From Chloroflexota bacterium (GTDB lineage: Bacteria > Chloroflexota > Chloroflexia > JAMDCE01): a DNA stretch of 20,509 nucleotides. Positions 13,559-20,402 of the stretch are shown here, piece after piece (position 1 is the first letter of the stretch; every line of letters begins with the position of its first letter). The stretch covers positions 1 through 20,509 of the forward strand of contig JAMDCE010000291.1 in NCBI GenBank assembly GCA_023489135.1. Reading direction: 5' to 3'. Both the position numbers and the translations under genes were made by a program. The notes under the pieces are model-generated. The model saw nothing but the letters and a program-made list of their open reading frames with translations. It ran no database searches and was not told the DNA's origin.

Positions 13559-14479
13559 ATGCTGACGCTACAGCAGTTGCAGGTTTTCTGCACGGTAGCA
13601 GAACATCTTCACTTCACGCGCGCTGCCGAGGCTTTGAATCTCACTCAGCCGGCGGTGACATTTCACATTCGCTCGCTGGAGCGGCACTTCCGCATGCGGC
13701 TCTTCGATGTCCGGGGGCACCAGGTCTCTCTAACCTCGGCGGGTGAGTTTCTGCGGCAGCGCGTAGGGGAGGTACTGAACACCGTCGACGCCATCGAACG
13801 CAGTATGCGAGAGTTTGAGATGGCGCAGTCAGGCTGGCTGAAGCTTGGGACCACGCTCACTATAGGCAACTACGTTCTCCCCTCTATTCTCAGCCGCTTC
13901 CACTCAGGTTATGCACGCGTTCACCTCTCTCTCGAGATCGCCAATACCGAGGCTGTGGAGCGGTCTTTGCTGGCGCGAGAGATCGATCTGGGTCTTGTAG
14001 AAGGACGCACCAAGAGTCCGGAAATCGAGGTGACCGCTTTTCAAACGGATGAACTGCTCGTCGCCGTGCCCGTTGGGCACCCTCTTGGCTCTCAGCAAGA
14101 GGTGGAAGCGGAGCGCCTGGTGCAAGAGCCCTTTATTCTGAGGGAGCGAGGCTCGGGCACGAGGGGTCTGGCACTGGAGACCCTTGGCCCACTGGCAGAG
14201 CGGGTGAGAGTCGTGCTGGAGATGAACAGCACCGAGGCAATCAAGCGATCGGTACAGGCAGGATTGGGCGTGACCATCATTTCCCAGTCCATCATCGCCG
14301 GGGAGATGGGGAGGGGGGAAATCGTCGGGGTTCGCATAGCGGGGCGCCGAATGGAGCGTGATTTCTCGCTGGCGCATCTGCGCGACCGTGTTCAATCGCC
14401 GGCCACCCGGGCCTTCTTTGCCTTTGTGGTAAGCGGCCAACACCATTTGAAAAGCGACGCAGGGGACGCGAGGACCTAG
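13559..14479 (+). CDS. LysR-family transcriptional regulator (CysB/CysL/CbbR-like), divergent from sat
   Basis: This is a 306-residue DNA-binding regulator. The N-terminal winged helix-turn-helix covers residues 1-60 (LQVFCTVAEHLHFTRAAEAL, then QPAVTFHIRSLERHF). The linker helix follows to about 90, and the periplasmic-binding-like effector domain runs from about 92 to 295 (SGWLKLGTTLTIGNYVLPSI; IDLGLVEG; PFILRERGSGTRG; AGLGVTIISQS). The start ATG 13559 agrees with the family N-terminus MLTLQQLQVF. The divergent layout with sat and the palindrome between them make it a likely local regulator of the sat-apr-qmo cluster. The effector is unknown; APS, sulfite or another sulfur metabolite is a guess from context. 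Confidence 0.92.
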   Translation: MLTLQQLQVFCTVAEHLHFTRAAEALNLTQPAVTFHIRSLERHFRMRLFDVRGHQVSLTSAGEFLRQRVGEVLNTVDAIERSMREFEMAQSGWLKLGTTLTIGNYVLPSILSRFHSGYARVHLSLEIANTEAVERSLLAREIDLGLVEGRTKSPEIEVTAFQTDELLVAVPVGHPLGSQQEVEAERLVQEPFILRERGSGTRGLALETLGPLAERVRVVLEMNSTEAIKRSVQAGLGVTIISQSIIAGEMGRGEIVGVRIAGRRMERDFSLAHLRDRVQSPATRAFFAFVVSGQHHLKSDAGDART

Positions 14480-14516
14480 CGTTGATTGCGAAGAATGAGA
14501 GTCACCCTTCAGTTTC

Positions 14517-14660
14517 TCACTGGATAGTTGTGCCCAGGAAGGATCTCTCGGCCAAAACGGCCAGCACCAGGAGCGAGACAAGGACAAACGGTTTGTCGCG
14601 CTCGACGAAGAAAGATGCTGCCGAAAGGACTACCGGCACGATGGGCGTTACTATTAGCAC
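14517..14660 (-). CDS. Possible small two-helix membrane protein (doubtful)
   Basis: This is a 47-residue open frame starting at GTG and ending at TGA. It has two hydrophobic stretches (LIVTPIVPVVLSAASFF and FVLVSLLVLAVLAERSFL) separated by the charged turn VERDKP, which looks like a membrane hairpin. Codon choice resembles real genes. No clear ribosome site is present upstream, and the frame is closed four codons before the start. It lies in the 301-base gap between lysR and the AAA+ gene, which holds nothing else but the AAA+ promoter. It may be a real small gene, a remnant, or chance. Confidence 0.25.
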   Translation of the reverse strand: MLIVTPIVPVVLSAASFFVERDKPFVLVSLLVLAVLAERSFLGTTIQ

Positions 14661-14735
14661 CTTTGGCCGCTACGTGAGCCTCTAGCTGGCGCCCAAGGGC
14701 CTTCCGGACCGTCGCTCACGCTTTTATCTAACGTG

Positions 14736-14744
14736 TGTTATAAT
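14736..14744 (+). promoter_or_regulatory. Extended -10 promoter of the AAA+ ATPase gene
   Basis: TGTTATAAT is a perfect -10 box with an extended TGn element. No good -35 box is visible near 14716-14721. Transcription would start near 14751, about 30 bases before the ATG. Confidence 0.5.
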
Positions 14745-14780
14745 GGCTTCCCACATCGGGCTGGAAGGACACGGGGACCT

Positions 14781-15902
14781 ATGGATTACAACGACGTCGT
14801 TGATCATTTGAGGCGCAAGATAATCAATCAGGATGAGGCCATATCGCAGATACAGGAGGCCTTGGCTATCGCCCAGGCGAAGCTGGGCGAGCCGGACAAG
14901 CCACTTTGCGTGTTGCTTTTCCTCGGGCCGACGGGCGTCGGGAAAACCGAGACTGTCAGAGCCCTGGCCGAGGCCATTCACGGGAAGCTCGACCATTACT
15001 GTCGCATAGATATGAGCGCCTTGTCCGAGAGCCATTACGCCGCCTCTCTCTCGGGCTCGCCTCCCGGCTACGTCGGCAGCCAGGAAAACGAAACCCTGCT
15101 GGACAAGAAGATGGTCGAAGGAGAAGAGGACCATCCCGGCATCCTGCTGTTGGACGAAGTCGAAAAGGCTCACCAGGCGGTGCATCAGACGCTGCTGCAG
15201 ATATTTGATAACGCCCGCATCCGGCTGGCCAACGGGCGAACCGACATATCCTTCACCAATACTATCATAGTAATGACCAGCAACGTGGGGTCGCACGCAC
15301 TGAAGACCATCGTCGATCGGCAGGAAATGGGGTTCATACACCTCTCCGCGGCCTCATCGAAGGGTCAGTCGACTACGCAGCGGGATGCCCACCGAAAACG
15401 AGTGGCGATGGAAGCCCTGGACAACACCTTCAGGCCGGAGTTCCTGAACAGGATCGACGGGATCGTCGTCTTCCGCTGGCTCGACCGCGACGACATGGGC
15501 AAGATCCTGGATAACCTGGTAGCCGATTTGAACGCACGGCTGGAAGAGCAGCACGCGGTCGAGCTGGAGCTTTCCGCGGAGGCCAAGGATTTCCTCGTGG
15601 ACAAGGGATTCGACCAGAAGTTCGGCGCGCGCCAGTTGAAGCGCGCCGTGCGCAACTCCCTGAATCGTCCCCTGAGTCAACTACTGATCAAGGGAGATGT
15701 GCCGCGAGGGTCGAAAGTCGTGGCCTACCTGGACGAGGATCATCTGCAATTCGAAGTAACCACCGGGAAGGCAGTGGCGGTAGCCGAGGACAGACGAGTC
15801 TCGAGGCCCCGGCCGCGCCAACTGTGCCGCTACGGCGGCCCGGCCACGTACCCTTTCGCCCACCCAATGCCCATGCGTTACACGAGGCCACGGTTTCATT
15901 AA
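14781..15902 (+). CDS. Stand-alone AAA+ ATPase resembling the D2 module of ClpA/ClpB
   Basis: This is a 373-residue ATPase, far shorter than ClpA or ClpB (about 750-860). It consists of one AAA+ module plus the C-terminal small domain. It has Walker A GPTGVGKT (49-56), pore loop GYVG (96-99), Walker B LLLDE (122-126), sensor 1 IIVMTSN (162-168), the arginine-finger region FRPEFLNRID (217-226) and a sensor-2-like FGARQLKR. There is no N-domain, D1 or middle coiled coil, and no ClpP-docking loop that I recognise. The C-terminal 30 residues are unusual, rich in Arg, Pro and aromatics. The start ATG 14781 has GGGGA five bases upstream; an earlier in-frame ATG at 14733 overlaps the promoter and is rejected. 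It is convergent with the second glutamate synthase gene. An unfoldase or remodelling role is likely; the substrate is unknown. Confidence 0.87.
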   Translation: MDYNDVVDHLRRKIINQDEAISQIQEALAIAQAKLGEPDKPLCVLLFLGPTGVGKTETVRALAEAIHGKLDHYCRIDMSALSESHYAASLSGSPPGYVGSQENETLLDKKMVEGEEDHPGILLLDEVEKAHQAVHQTLLQIFDNARIRLANGRTDISFTNTIIVMTSNVGSHALKTIVDRQEMGFIHLSAASSKGQSTTQRDAHRKRVAMEALDNTFRPEFLNRIDGIVVFRWLDRDDMGKILDNLVADLNARLEEQHAVELELSAEAKDFLVDKGFDQKFGARQLKRAVRNSLNRPLSQLLIKGDVPRGSKVVAYLDEDHLQFEVTTGKAVAVAEDRRVSRPRPRQLCRYGGPATYPFAHPMPMRYTRPRFH

Positions 15903-15939
15903 CCGGTTTGCACCAAGATCTGGCTCCGAACCACGCCAC

Positions 15940-15969
15940 GTAGGGGGCGTTCAATTGAACGCCCCCTAC
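15940..15969. repeat. 30-bp perfect palindrome between convergent genes
   Basis: The half-site GTAGGGGGCGTTCAA is followed directly by its exact complement, centred on AATT. It lies between the AAA+ gene (ends 15902) and the glutamate synthase-like gene (ends 16017). No T-run flanks it, so it is more like a dispersed palindromic element than a classical terminator, though it could still act on both convergent transcripts. The arms are shared in part with the repeat at 4341-4416. Confidence 0.8.
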
Positions 15970-16016
15970 CATGGGACCGAGCGGCTAAAACACTTACGCA
16001 AACCGCTGTAAGGAAG

Positions 16017-17615
16017 CTAGTTGACGAAGGCCGGGCTGGACCTACCGTCCAGGATGCGCTCGACCTCTTCCTTGTCGGAATCCATCACGTACGGGATGCC
16101 GGTAACCTGGGAGGCTTCAGTGGTCAGCGCTATCAGGTCGGAGCGAGAGAGATGCTCCAGCGAGAACTTGCGAGCGCCGGCCATCAACTGCTGCAGACCG
16201 GCCGAGATGCGATCGCAGAAGGTGAACATAGCGATCGCGGCCGCCGGTAATCTCTTGTAGTCCTCGCCGAATCGCTCCTGCAGCTTGGCGGACCCCACAA
16301 AGATTTGCTCGACGGTATCGCCATACTTCGCTACGTCCTTGGGGAGCTTGCCCTGTTTCATCCACTCGGCAACGTTCTTGCCGACCATGGCCGGGATCAT
16401 CGTGGCGCGGCCCATGCAGATGGCCTTGACGTAGGGTGCGCCCAGCGCCACCGCCTTGAAGATGTGATCCTCCAGGGAGAATCCGCCGGCCATGGCGATA
16501 TCAGGCACGAAGCTGCCCTTGATCCGCAATCGCTCGGCTATGTCGTACATCAACGATTGGAGATATATAGTGGGTATGCCCCACTCGTTCATCATTCTCC
16601 AGGGGCTCATTCCGGTGCCGCCACCGGCGCCGTCTATGGTCAGGAGGTCGATGCGAGCGTTGGACCCGAACACCAGGGCGCGGGCCAGGTCAGCCCCACG
16701 GTAAGCCCCGGTCTTCAAGGTGACGAACTTCGCTCCCAGCCTGCGCAGTCTCTCGACCTCGTGATAGAAGCCATCCTCGTCGACCATGCCCAGGCGGGAG
16801 TGTCGCTCGAACTCCTTGAAAGCGCCGGCCTTGAAGGACTCCTGCACCACGCGATCCTCGGGGTCCGGCAGCACGATGTACCCTCGGCTCTTGAGCTGCA
16901 AGGCGCGCTCCAGGCTGGGCAGCTTGACCTCGCCACCGATGTCCTTGGCACCCTGTCCCCACTTCGGCTCGATGGCTTCGACACCCAGCTTCAGAGCCAG
17001 CTCCGGCACTCCAAGCCGGCCGTCTTCCACGTTGTACTGGACGATTATGGTCCCGTAGCCATCGGACCACTCTCGATAAGCCTTGATGCGCCGCTCCAGC
17101 TCCGGCGACTTCACCACGCGGCCGTTACGAATCTCCGCCTCGGGGTCCATTCCGCAAACGTTCTCGCCGATCACGACGCTGATGCCGGATATCGCCGCGC
17201 CGATGGCCATTCCTTCCCAATTCTTGCGGGCAATGTCGGTCGAGCCGAGCGCACCGGTGAAGATCGGGAGCTTCATCTTGATCTTGTTATGTGCGCCAAT
17301 CTCGGTTCCCACATTGACGGAAGGAAAGATAGCGTGGTCGGAATTGGCATCCATCCCCACGGCGCCGACAGCCGTCCCCATGATGTTCAGGTGCGAGTAG
17401 TCGACGGGGTAGTCCTTCACCGCGCCGGCGGTGATTTTGCCAAAGGGCTCCGGATAGAGAACCTCTCGGCCTCTGAACGAGGACTTGGCGACTTCGCAAG
17501 TGCCCGGGCAACCATCCAGGCACACGGCACATAGCCCGGAATAAGGGGCCACGTCCGGGATACGATTTCGGGTACCAGTGACGGAACTGGCGTTGATCTT
17601 GTTGCTGAAGCTCAT
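16017..17615 (-). CDS. FMN-binding glutamate synthase family protein (divergent second copy)
   Basis: This is a 532-residue protein of the FMN-binding glutamate synthase domain family, with no glutaminase domain. Barrel motifs are SVVIGENVCGMD, EPKWGQGAKDIGGEVKLPS, LLTIDGAGGGTGMSPWRMMN (phosphate binding) and DIAMAGGFSLEDHIFKAVAL. The [3Fe-4S] cysteine group seen in the gltB fragment at 400-442 is absent here, where the sequence reads ICMGRATMIPAMV. A CX2CX3CX3C group stands instead at the N-terminus (C29, C32, C36, C40). ATG 17615 is preferred over the adjacent ATG 17618 because AGGAG is four bases away rather than one. It lies 113 bases after nrpR, possibly cotranscribed. It may be a real glutamate synthase or a related FMN enzyme with another substrate; the nrpR linkage favours nitrogen metabolism. 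Confidence 0.87.
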   Translation of the reverse strand: MSFSNKINASSVTGTRNRIPDVAPYSGLCAVCLDGCPGTCEVAKSSFRGREVLYPEPFGKITAGAVKDYPVDYSHLNIMGTAVGAVGMDANSDHAIFPSVNVGTEIGAHNKIKMKLPIFTGALGSTDIARKNWEGMAIGAAISGISVVIGENVCGMDPEAEIRNGRVVKSPELERRIKAYREWSDGYGTIIVQYNVEDGRLGVPELALKLGVEAIEPKWGQGAKDIGGEVKLPSLERALQLKSRGYIVLPDPEDRVVQESFKAGAFKEFERHSRLGMVDEDGFYHEVERLRRLGAKFVTLKTGAYRGADLARALVFGSNARIDLLTIDGAGGGTGMSPWRMMNEWGIPTIYLQSLMYDIAERLRIKGSFVPDIAMAGGFSLEDHIFKAVALGAPYVKAICMGRATMIPAMVGKNVAEWMKQGKLPKDVAKYGDTVEQIFVGSAKLQERFGEDYKRLPAAAIAMFTFCDRISAGLQQLMAGARKFSLEHLSRSDLIALTTEASQVTGIPYVMDSDKEEVERILDGRSSPAFVN

Positions 17616-17728
17616 CATGCTCCTCTCAATCCTTATATCTTATAGATCTAGTCCATCAGGTCGGGATCGGAATCCCCTTGGGCTTAAGACGTGAACCTAA
17701 ATCGTGAGTCTTCCGATCACCCCCTCCA

Positions 17729-18715
17729 TCAGTACTCCCAGAAACTCCTCAGGGCTTCGAAGTCGTACAGCGTGCTCATCGCCCGGTTTTCCGTGGCGAT
17801 GCCCATTTCCTCGACGGCGGCCATCGGATTCAACCCTCCGATGACAACCATTCCTAGCCGGTTTGCTCCCACGGGCACATCCAGCAACTCCTGGCCCTGT
17901 TCGCCCAGGGTGATCAGTCCGCGCATGCCCAGGCTATTGACCCTGGCCAGCAAGGCTTCGACATCTTCCTGGCACACCGACGGTATTTCGCGAAAACTGG
18001 CCAGAATCTTCCCGTCGCCCCTGGCCGCTGCCTCTTTCACGCTGGTCATCTTACCGCGGATGAAGATCTCGAGGGGATCAAGTGAGGACCCGGCGTAGCT
18101 GATCAACTCCGTGAATCTAAGGGGCTTGAAATTCTTCATCTGGAGTATGCCGCCGAACTTGGAATCCACCGGCACACCCGAGCGCAGAAGAATTCCGTTG
18201 ATGGTGACGCTACAAACCGTACCCAGTCCGACCCGGCCTTCTGGAATCAGAATGTGACCAAGTCGCTCGCCCTCCTGAGCCACCGCGATCAGGTCGCTGA
18301 CGCTCATCTTGGAAGAGAATACGTCGCGCATAGCCGCCAGCGCCGGCTTGAGATTTCCCGTAGGAAGCAAGGTGGTATTCAGAATAACCTTGCCCTTGCC
18401 CGTGCTAAGATCGAACGAAGTTCGGTACGAAAGAGTGTCGATCTTGTTGATGATCAGGCCCACTTTGTCGGACACCAGGGCGTTGGATAGCTCTTCCAGC
18501 CCCTTGGGGGTAATGAGCCGCCCTTCCTTGCCGTTGCTCTGGGTCAGACCTCTCTCATCGAGGAGCAGCAGGTGATACCGAACCGCGCGTTCAGTAAGAA
18601 ATACGCCCTCGTCCCGGAGCTTTCGCGAGATGGTCCGCGCTCCCACTGGCTCTTTGGCACCACTCAGCACCCGTAGGATGGAGATCACTTTTCTCTCTAC
18701 GTCGTGATTTAGCAT
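17729..18715 (-). CDS. nrpR: NrpR-type nitrogen repressor (winged HTH plus one NrpR/DUF128 domain)
   Basis: This is a 328-residue transcription regulator. An N-terminal winged helix-turn-helix (about 7-75: VISILRVLSGAKEPVGARTI, then TERAVRYHLLLLDERGL) is followed by a single NrpR domain (about 80-320) with LIVPEGRVGLGTVCS-like sequence (ILIPEGRVGLGTVCSVTING), GVPVDSKFGGILQ and a C-terminal NRLGMVVIGGLNPMAAVEE repeat-like end. In methanogens NrpR represses nif and glnA genes and is released by 2-oxoglutarate. Here it lies upstream of a glutamate synthase-like gene. The start ATG 18715 is preceded by AGGA and GAGGAG. Its own promoter carries a 20-bp palindrome matching one before the ferredoxin-gltB operon, so autoregulation plus control of gltB is likely. 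The family call is firm; the effector is inferred. Confidence 0.88.
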   Translation of the reverse strand: MLNHDVERKVISILRVLSGAKEPVGARTISRKLRDEGVFLTERAVRYHLLLLDERGLTQSNGKEGRLITPKGLEELSNALVSDKVGLIINKIDTLSYRTSFDLSTGKGKVILNTTLLPTGNLKPALAAMRDVFSSKMSVSDLIAVAQEGERLGHILIPEGRVGLGTVCSVTINGILLRSGVPVDSKFGGILQMKNFKPLRFTELISYAGSSLDPLEIFIRGKMTSVKEAAARGDGKILASFREIPSVCQEDVEALLARVNSLGMRGLITLGEQGQELLDVPVGANRLGMVVIGGLNPMAAVEEMGIATENRAMSTLYDFEALRSFWEY

Positions 18716-18736
18716 TTCCTACAATCTCCTCGTTGA

Positions 18737-18800
18737 GGCACCCGGGGCAAGCGAGCGGCGTTTGGATAACTCGACCGCCGCCATCACCCCGGCTTGTGCC
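18737..18800 (-). promoter_or_regulatory. Strong hairpin in the nrpR leader
   Basis: On the minus strand, GGCAC-AAG-CCGGGG pairs with CCCCGG-GTGCC across a 64-base element, with a further GCGGC/GCCGC stem inside. It ends about 12 bases before GAGGAG of the ribosome region. No T-run follows, so a terminator is unlikely; it could affect mRNA stability or translation. Confidence 0.45.
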
Positions 18801-18835
18801 ATTTGCATTAAGTAGAAGCACATTCCAGTAGGTAC

Positions 18836-18855
18836 GTCGGCAACCGATTGCCGAC
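18836..18855 (-). promoter_or_regulatory. Putative NrpR operator 2 (autoregulatory)
   Basis: The minus strand reads GTCGGCAATCGGTTGCCGAC, a palindrome with perfect 8-base half-sites GTCGGCAA/TTGCCGAC around four bases. It starts four bases after the -10 box of the nrpR promoter. It matches 18 of 20 positions of the site at 4262-4281. The placement over the transcription start implies repression. Confidence 0.72.
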
Positions 18856-18859
18856 TGGC

Positions 18860-18889
18860 ATTATACACGGAGGCTCCCCTTCCTGTCAA
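18860..18889 (-). promoter_or_regulatory. Sigma70-type promoter of nrpR
   Basis: TTGACA (18889-18884), an 18-base spacer and TATAAT (18865-18860) on the minus strand form a consensus-like promoter. The expected leader is about 138 bases. Confidence 0.75.
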
Positions 18890-19055
18890 TATGCACACAT
18901 CAAGAATCTCTTACTTGTACCCACGGCACAATGGCCTCCAACAGGATGCCCTTGCAGGCGCGCCGAGCCGGAGCTGACGGCACGTAAAAGGAGTTTGGCA
19001 CTTCGCTCGTTTTCTCGCCATTACGGCGTGAGTAAAGGACATAGGGAACAGGAAA
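18890..19055. other. Intergenic stretch without a recognised feature
   Basis: This stretch lies between the nrpR promoter and the end of the DUF1015 gene. I see no gene, no clear terminator with a T-run and no repeat. A weak CGCC/GGCG stem near 19017-19029 is too short to call. Confidence 0.5.
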
Positions 19056-20402
19056 TCAGGCTAGCCGAGGGAGGTCTCCTTCGAGATGATTGAGCACCAG
19101 CCCCGTGAGAGGCTTCGGATGGAAATAGGTTGACTTGCGGGGCATGCGATCGGAAGCCAGCGCGACGTCGCGAACCTGCTGGACCGTTGCCGGTCGCAGG
19201 AACCAGGCGAGAGACGCCTTTCCTTCGCCCACCGCTCTGACGGCAGCCACCTCATCGGCGACGTACTCGATGCCACCCTCGCGCACCAGATCCTCCTCGC
19301 TAATTCCCAGCGCGCGTTCGAGCACGACCGCCTTCAAAACGCTCACGTCGAGAGAACGCCAGGCAGCGGAGCTGGTGCGAGGCATGGCATCCCGAATTCC
19401 ATCGTCGTTTCGTGCCAGCAATAGACTGAAGTGTCCCTCTCGCAGCCCGTACACGCCGAAGACGCTGGCCGACCCGGCCGATTCCATATGCTGAAGAATC
19501 CTTCCCGCCGTGGCCCCTGGGTCCCCATTGGCCGGGAAGTGCTGCACTTCAAACAAGTCGCTCAGTTTCTGCTCGATAGGGCAAGCGCTGTCCGAGAGGT
19601 CCCGAGCCACGACGCGGTGCGTGGGGAGAATAACCAGACCGGGATCGCTCAGCTCCACTAAGAGCGCCATCACGTAGTTGTAGGCCTCATCGCCGGTAAA
19701 GCGGGGATTGGCCGCCCGGACCTCATCGCGATAGCGCAGGGCGGTCTTATAGCGATGATGGCCATCGGCAATGAACACGGGTGAAGGGGCAATCGCTTCA
19801 GCCAAGGCGCGCAGAAGCGCCGGCTCCTCGACGATCCAAACGGTGTGAGCCTCGCCGCCAGAGCCATTCACTTTGATCACGGGAGTAGACGCGGCCACCG
19901 CTTCCAACAATCCGGCTACGTGCGCGTTCTTGTCTTCGAAGAGCCCGAAAACAGGACTGAAGTTGGCGTGGCACGCCCGCATCAAGTCAAGGCGATCGCC
20001 TAACGGCTTGTCGAGGGTATCCTCGTGCGGCAGGACGATCCCCGAGTCCGGATCTTCAAGTCGAAGACCCGCCATTACACCGCGACGAGCGCGTCGAGAT
20101 CCGCGAAATTCAAACTCGTGCTGGTAGAGGTACATCGAAGGCTTGCGATCGGCCACGAGCACGCCGTCGCGCAGCCACTGCTCGAACAGTTCCCGGGCGC
20201 GCGTGTATCGATTGTCTGGCGGCGAGTCTCCCTCGAACTCCAGCCCGAACTCCAGCCTTATGACGTTGTGCTCGCTGCGGGCATACAGGGCTCGCTGCTG
20301 TTCCGGCGAGATCACATCATAGGGAGGAGCGGTCACCTGGTCCATACTGTCGGCAAAGTCAGGGGAGTATCTCAGGCCCTTGAACGGGCGTATCTCAGCC
20401 AA
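19056..20402 (-). CDS. DUF1015 family protein
   Basis: This is a 448-residue soluble protein of the DUF1015 family, beginning with the family-typical IRPFKGLRYSPDF and VTAPPYDVISPEQQ. Conserved polar motifs likely to mark the active site are LPHEDTLDKP (about residue 124), NGSGGEAHTVWIV and FIADGHHRYKTALRYRDE (about 210). The C-terminal motif is SDRMPRKSTYFHPKPLTGLV. The DGHHRYKTA segment is reminiscent of nucleotide-using ParB/sulfiredoxin-like folds, and in other genomes DUF1015 genes often lie near serine biosynthesis genes; neither fact fixes a function here. The start is TTG 20402 with GGAG seven bases upstream, and it overlaps the preceding gene by eight bases, so the two are translationally coupled. 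No promoter is visible within the window. Confidence 0.85.
   Translation of the reverse strand: MAEIRPFKGLRYSPDFADSMDQVTAPPYDVISPEQQRALYARSEHNVIRLEFGLEFEGDSPPDNRYTRARELFEQWLRDGVLVADRKPSMYLYQHEFEFRGSRRARRGVMAGLRLEDPDSGIVLPHEDTLDKPLGDRLDLMRACHANFSPVFGLFEDKNAHVAGLLEAVAASTPVIKVNGSGGEAHTVWIVEEPALLRALAEAIAPSPVFIADGHHRYKTALRYRDEVRAANPRFTGDEAYNYVMALLVELSDPGLVILPTHRVVARDLSDSACPIEQKLSDLFEVQHFPANGDPGATAGRILQHMESAGSASVFGVYGLREGHFSLLLARNDDGIRDAMPRTSSAAWRSLDVSVLKAVVLERALGISEEDLVREGGIEYVADEVAAVRAVGEGKASLAWFLRPATVQQVRDVALASDRMPRKSTYFHPKPLTGLVLNHLEGDLPRLA

Noticed and set aside
13904..14587. Minus-strand frame opposite lysR
   Set aside because: It is antisense to a clear LysR effector domain and has no family features.
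14482..14685. Plus-strand 67-codon frame after lysR
   Set aside because: Its Ser/Thr/Arg-rich composition, lack of a ribosome site and lack of hydrophobic or domain signals suggest a chance frame; the opposite strand looks more gene-like.
16305..17534. A 409-codon open frame on the plus strand
   Set aside because: It is antisense to the FMN glutamate synthase-like gene and has no recognisable motif.
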